Positions 62,090-64,000 of a stretch of 64,000 bases of DNA are shown here, one piece after another; position 1 is the stretch's first letter; each line of letters starts with the position of its first letter. Origin of the DNA: Primorskyibacter flagellatus (GTDB lineage: Bacteria > Pseudomonadota > Alphaproteobacteria > Rhodobacterales > Rhodobacteraceae); the NCBI RefSeq assembly GCF_900176485.1, contig NZ_FWYD01000007.1:62001-126000 (forward strand). The letters run 5' to 3'. The notes beneath the pieces were generated by a model, which saw only the letters and a program-made list of their open reading frames with translations, ran no database searches and was not told the origin of the DNA. The translations under genes and the position numbers were made by a program.

Positions 62090-63004
62090 ATGTTAAGTGA
62101 CTTCCTCACGGATCTGGCGGCACGCATGGCCGCGGTGCCCGAGCGTGGCGCGGTGGCCGATTACATTCCCGAACTGGCGCGTATCGACCCGAACCAGTTC
62201 GCCGTGTCCGTCTGCCTCGCGGACGGCACACAGATCAGCCACGGCGATGCCGATGTGCCTTTCTCGATCCAAAGCGTCAGCAAGGTTTTTGCCCTGGCGC
62301 TTGGTCTGGGGCGCTTTGCCGATAATCTGTGGATCCGCGTCGGGCGGGAACCGTCGTCCAACGCCTTCAATTCCGTGGTCGATCTGGAACTTGAAATGGG
62401 CAAGCCCCGCAATCCCTTTGTCAACGCCGGGGCCATCGTCGTCACGGATGCCCTGCTGACCGCACGCTCTCCGCGCGAGGCGTTGGCGGAGATGCTTCGC
62501 TTCGTGCGCGCCGCCGCTGGCGACGATCACATCTACATTGACGAAGAATTGGCGAAATCCGAGAACCTGACCGGCCATCGCAACTGGTCATTGGCGTATT
62601 TCCTGAAATCAAGCGACAATCTGACCCATGAATGCGACCTGACATTGGGCACTTATTTTCACCAATGCGCTATCGAGATGACCTGCACGCAACTTGCCCG
62701 CGCGGGGCGTTTTCTGGCCGGTCTGGACACCAAGCACGAGCTGATTTCCCGCAACAATGTAAGGTCGATCAATGCCTTGATGATGACCTGCGGTCACTAC
62801 GATGGATCTGGCGAATTTGCCTACCGTGTCGGTTTTCCGGGCAAAAGCGGGGTTGGCGGCGGCATCATGGCGGTCGTGCCGGGCATCGCGTCTATCGCTG
62901 TCTGGTCGCCGGGGCTGAACCGCTATGGAAATTCGCAGCTTGGTACAATCGCACTGGAAGAAATCTCGGACGCTCTGAACTGGTCAGTGTTTGATGTGAA
63001 GTAG
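62090..63004 (+). CDS. glsA: glutaminase
   Basis: 304 aa, normal GlsA length. The serine-hydrolase motif is [14 protein letters not shown] (S-V-S-K), followed by [31 protein letters not shown] and [19 protein letters not shown], all conserved in bacterial glutaminases. It converts glutamine to glutamate and ammonia. The 286 bp before it hold no recognisable gene. The ribosome site is weak (GAAAGAA). Convergent with the LysR gene. Confidence 0.95.
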   Translation: MLSDFLTDLAARMAAVPERGAVADYIPELARIDPNQFAVSVCLADGTQISHGDADVPFSIQSVSKVFALALGLGRFADNLWIRVGREPSSNAFNSVVDLELEMGKPRNPFVNAGAIVVTDALLTARSPREALAEMLRFVRAAAGDDHIYIDEELAKSENLTGHRNWSLAYFLKSSDNLTHECDLTLGTYFHQCAIEMTCTQLARAGRFLAGLDTKHELISRNNVRSINALMMTCGHYDGSGEFAYRVGFPGKSGVGGGIMAVVPGIASIAVWSPGLNRYGNSQLGTIALEEISDALNWSVFDVK

Positions 63005-63028
63005 CCATCCGATCCGCAACCATAATTG

Positions 63029-63931
63029 TCACACAAACATTGGTTTGCTGTTTCTCGATATATGTTCCACGAACAGCCGTATTTTGGGGTCCTGAAGCTT
63101 CTTGTGGGGATAAAGACATCCGAACATGGTCTGCACGGGCGGTGTGTGCTCCAGCACTTCGACAAGCCTGCCCGATGCCAGATGGTCGCGGACATCGAAG
63201 CGCGGTTTGTTGACGATGCCGCGCCCGGCAAGCGCCCAATCAGTCAGGACATCGCCATCGTCGGCGTCGTATTTGCCACGCACTTCAAGCTTTTGCGGCC
63301 CCAAATCTGTCTCCACGGTCCAGTAATATTCCGGTGACCTTGGATAGCGCAGCAAAAGGCAATTATGCGCCCCATGCAGAAGGTCTTCGGGGGTTTGTGG
63401 CGTTCCGAACTGCGACAGGTAGGCAGGGGACGCGCAGAGGACGCGCTTGCAATCGGCGATCTTGCGCAATTTCATGTTTGAATCGCTGGGTTCGCCGACG
63501 AAAAACGCAATGTCGAGACCATCAGCAAGGAGGTCCACCTTACGGTCGGACAGGCGCATGCGAATCTCTGTTTCGGGATACATGTCGGAAAATTCGGGAA
63601 CTAGCGGGGCCACGACCCGGCGGCCTACGCCCAATGGCGCCGTGACCCGGATGGCACCGCGCGGTGTCGCTGAAAAATTGGCAACGCGGGCTTCAGCGCT
63701 TTCCAGGGCGCGCAAAACAGCTTTGGCTTCGTCATAGAACACAGTGCCGACTTCGGTGGGTGTGATCGAACGAGTGGTGCGATTGAACAGCCGCACGCCA
63801 AGCCGTTTTTCCAATTCCTTCAAACGCTTGCTGGCCACTGCCGGTGTCAGACGCAGGTCGCGGCCACCCGAGGTGATGCTGCCAAGCTCCAGCACGCGGA
63901 CAAAGACTCGCAGACTTTCAACATAAGACAT
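63029..63931 (-). CDS. LysR-family transcriptional regulator
   Basis: 300 aa from the ATG at 63931 with GGAAG upstream; the earlier in-frame start at 63985 adds 18 residues ahead of the HTH. The HTH is FVRVLELGSITSGGRDLRLT then PAVASKRLKELEKRLGVRLF. The effector domain shows RGAIRVTAPLGVGRRVVAPL and WALAGRGIVNKPRFDVRDHL, the CrgA/DmlR-like subgroup. The target is not evident; the adjacent glsA is convergent, so the regulated gene may lie to the right of the window. Confidence 0.92.
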   Translation of the reverse strand: MSYVESLRVFVRVLELGSITSGGRDLRLTPAVASKRLKELEKRLGVRLFNRTTRSITPTEVGTVFYDEAKAVLRALESAEARVANFSATPRGAIRVTAPLGVGRRVVAPLVPEFSDMYPETEIRMRLSDRKVDLLADGLDIAFFVGEPSDSNMKLRKIADCKRVLCASPAYLSQFGTPQTPEDLLHGAHNCLLLRYPRSPEYYWTVETDLGPQKLEVRGKYDADDGDVLTDWALAGRGIVNKPRFDVRDHLASGRLVEVLEHTPPVQTMFGCLYPHKKLQDPKIRLFVEHISRNSKPMFV

Positions 63932-64000
63932 ATTATCTTCCACTTGTTGCCATCCCAACAACAAGGAAAGTGCCGCACCCGTCACGCATTTTCAACGTTC

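Overview
The window reads as chromosome of a heterotrophic alphaproteobacterium, most likely a Rhodobacterales/Roseobacter-type organism. The grounds are high-GC codon use throughout, many ABC and TRAP uptake systems each packed with its own regulator, a cbb3 oxidase operon, an hmu-type haem locus and a Mo/W uptake block. This is inference from gene content; no rRNA or other phylogenetic marker is present. I saw no tRNA, rRNA, CRISPR array, insertion sequence or prophage. Genes are dense, with many 4-bp ATGA overlaps.

Layout. 1-7000: the tail of a GlpD-like FAD dehydrogenase, then a ribose-type ABC transporter (SBP, ATPase, permease), a DhaK-DhaL ATP-dependent kinase and a convergent SorC regulator; together a polyol/ketotetrose- or triose-type utilisation locus. 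7380-17865: a LacI regulator, an operator palindrome, then NagB-, SIS- and NagA-type enzymes, a ceramidase-family hydrolase and a complete MalEFGK-type ABC importer, with a convergent AGE-family epimerase; this is amino-sugar catabolism. 18093-21353: an orphan homodimeric (AceE/MdeB-type) E1 dehydrogenase divergent from an Lrp regulator. 21700-29045: creatininase-family amidase, NMT1-type ABC importer, cytosine-deaminase-like amidohydrolase, FAD oxidase, RutR-like TetR and RidA; a candidate uncharacterised pathway for a nitrogen heterocycle. 29219-38211: a molybdenum/tungsten block (MOT1-type permease, molbindin, a FecBCD-type importer with an added ModA-like binding protein, a TrmO/TsaA protein, TupBCA and an HTH/PBP-like regulator).

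38253-42457: GdhA, then an overlapping minus-strand run (AhpD-like, DUF488, nitronate monooxygenase, 5-FTHF cyclo-ligase) and a broken truncated-haemoglobin gene. 42543-48066: an NsrR-like Rrf2 regulator followed by ccoNOQP, a small membrane protein, a DUF2189 protein, ccoS and two small proteins. 48298-51427: a TRAP transporter with the binding protein convergent to the membrane subunits. 51645-55095: TonB haem receptor and HmuS, without hmuTUV.

55263-61803 is the least explained stretch: a six-cysteine 122-aa protein, an unknown 215-aa protein, a winged-helix/TolB-like/TPR regulator, a PAP2/vanadium-haloperoxidase-type protein with an N-terminal (GAY)8 repeat, and a subtilisin-like protease with no signal peptide. 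I regard it as the best candidate for an undescribed system. 62090-63931: glutaminase GlsA and a convergent LysR regulator.
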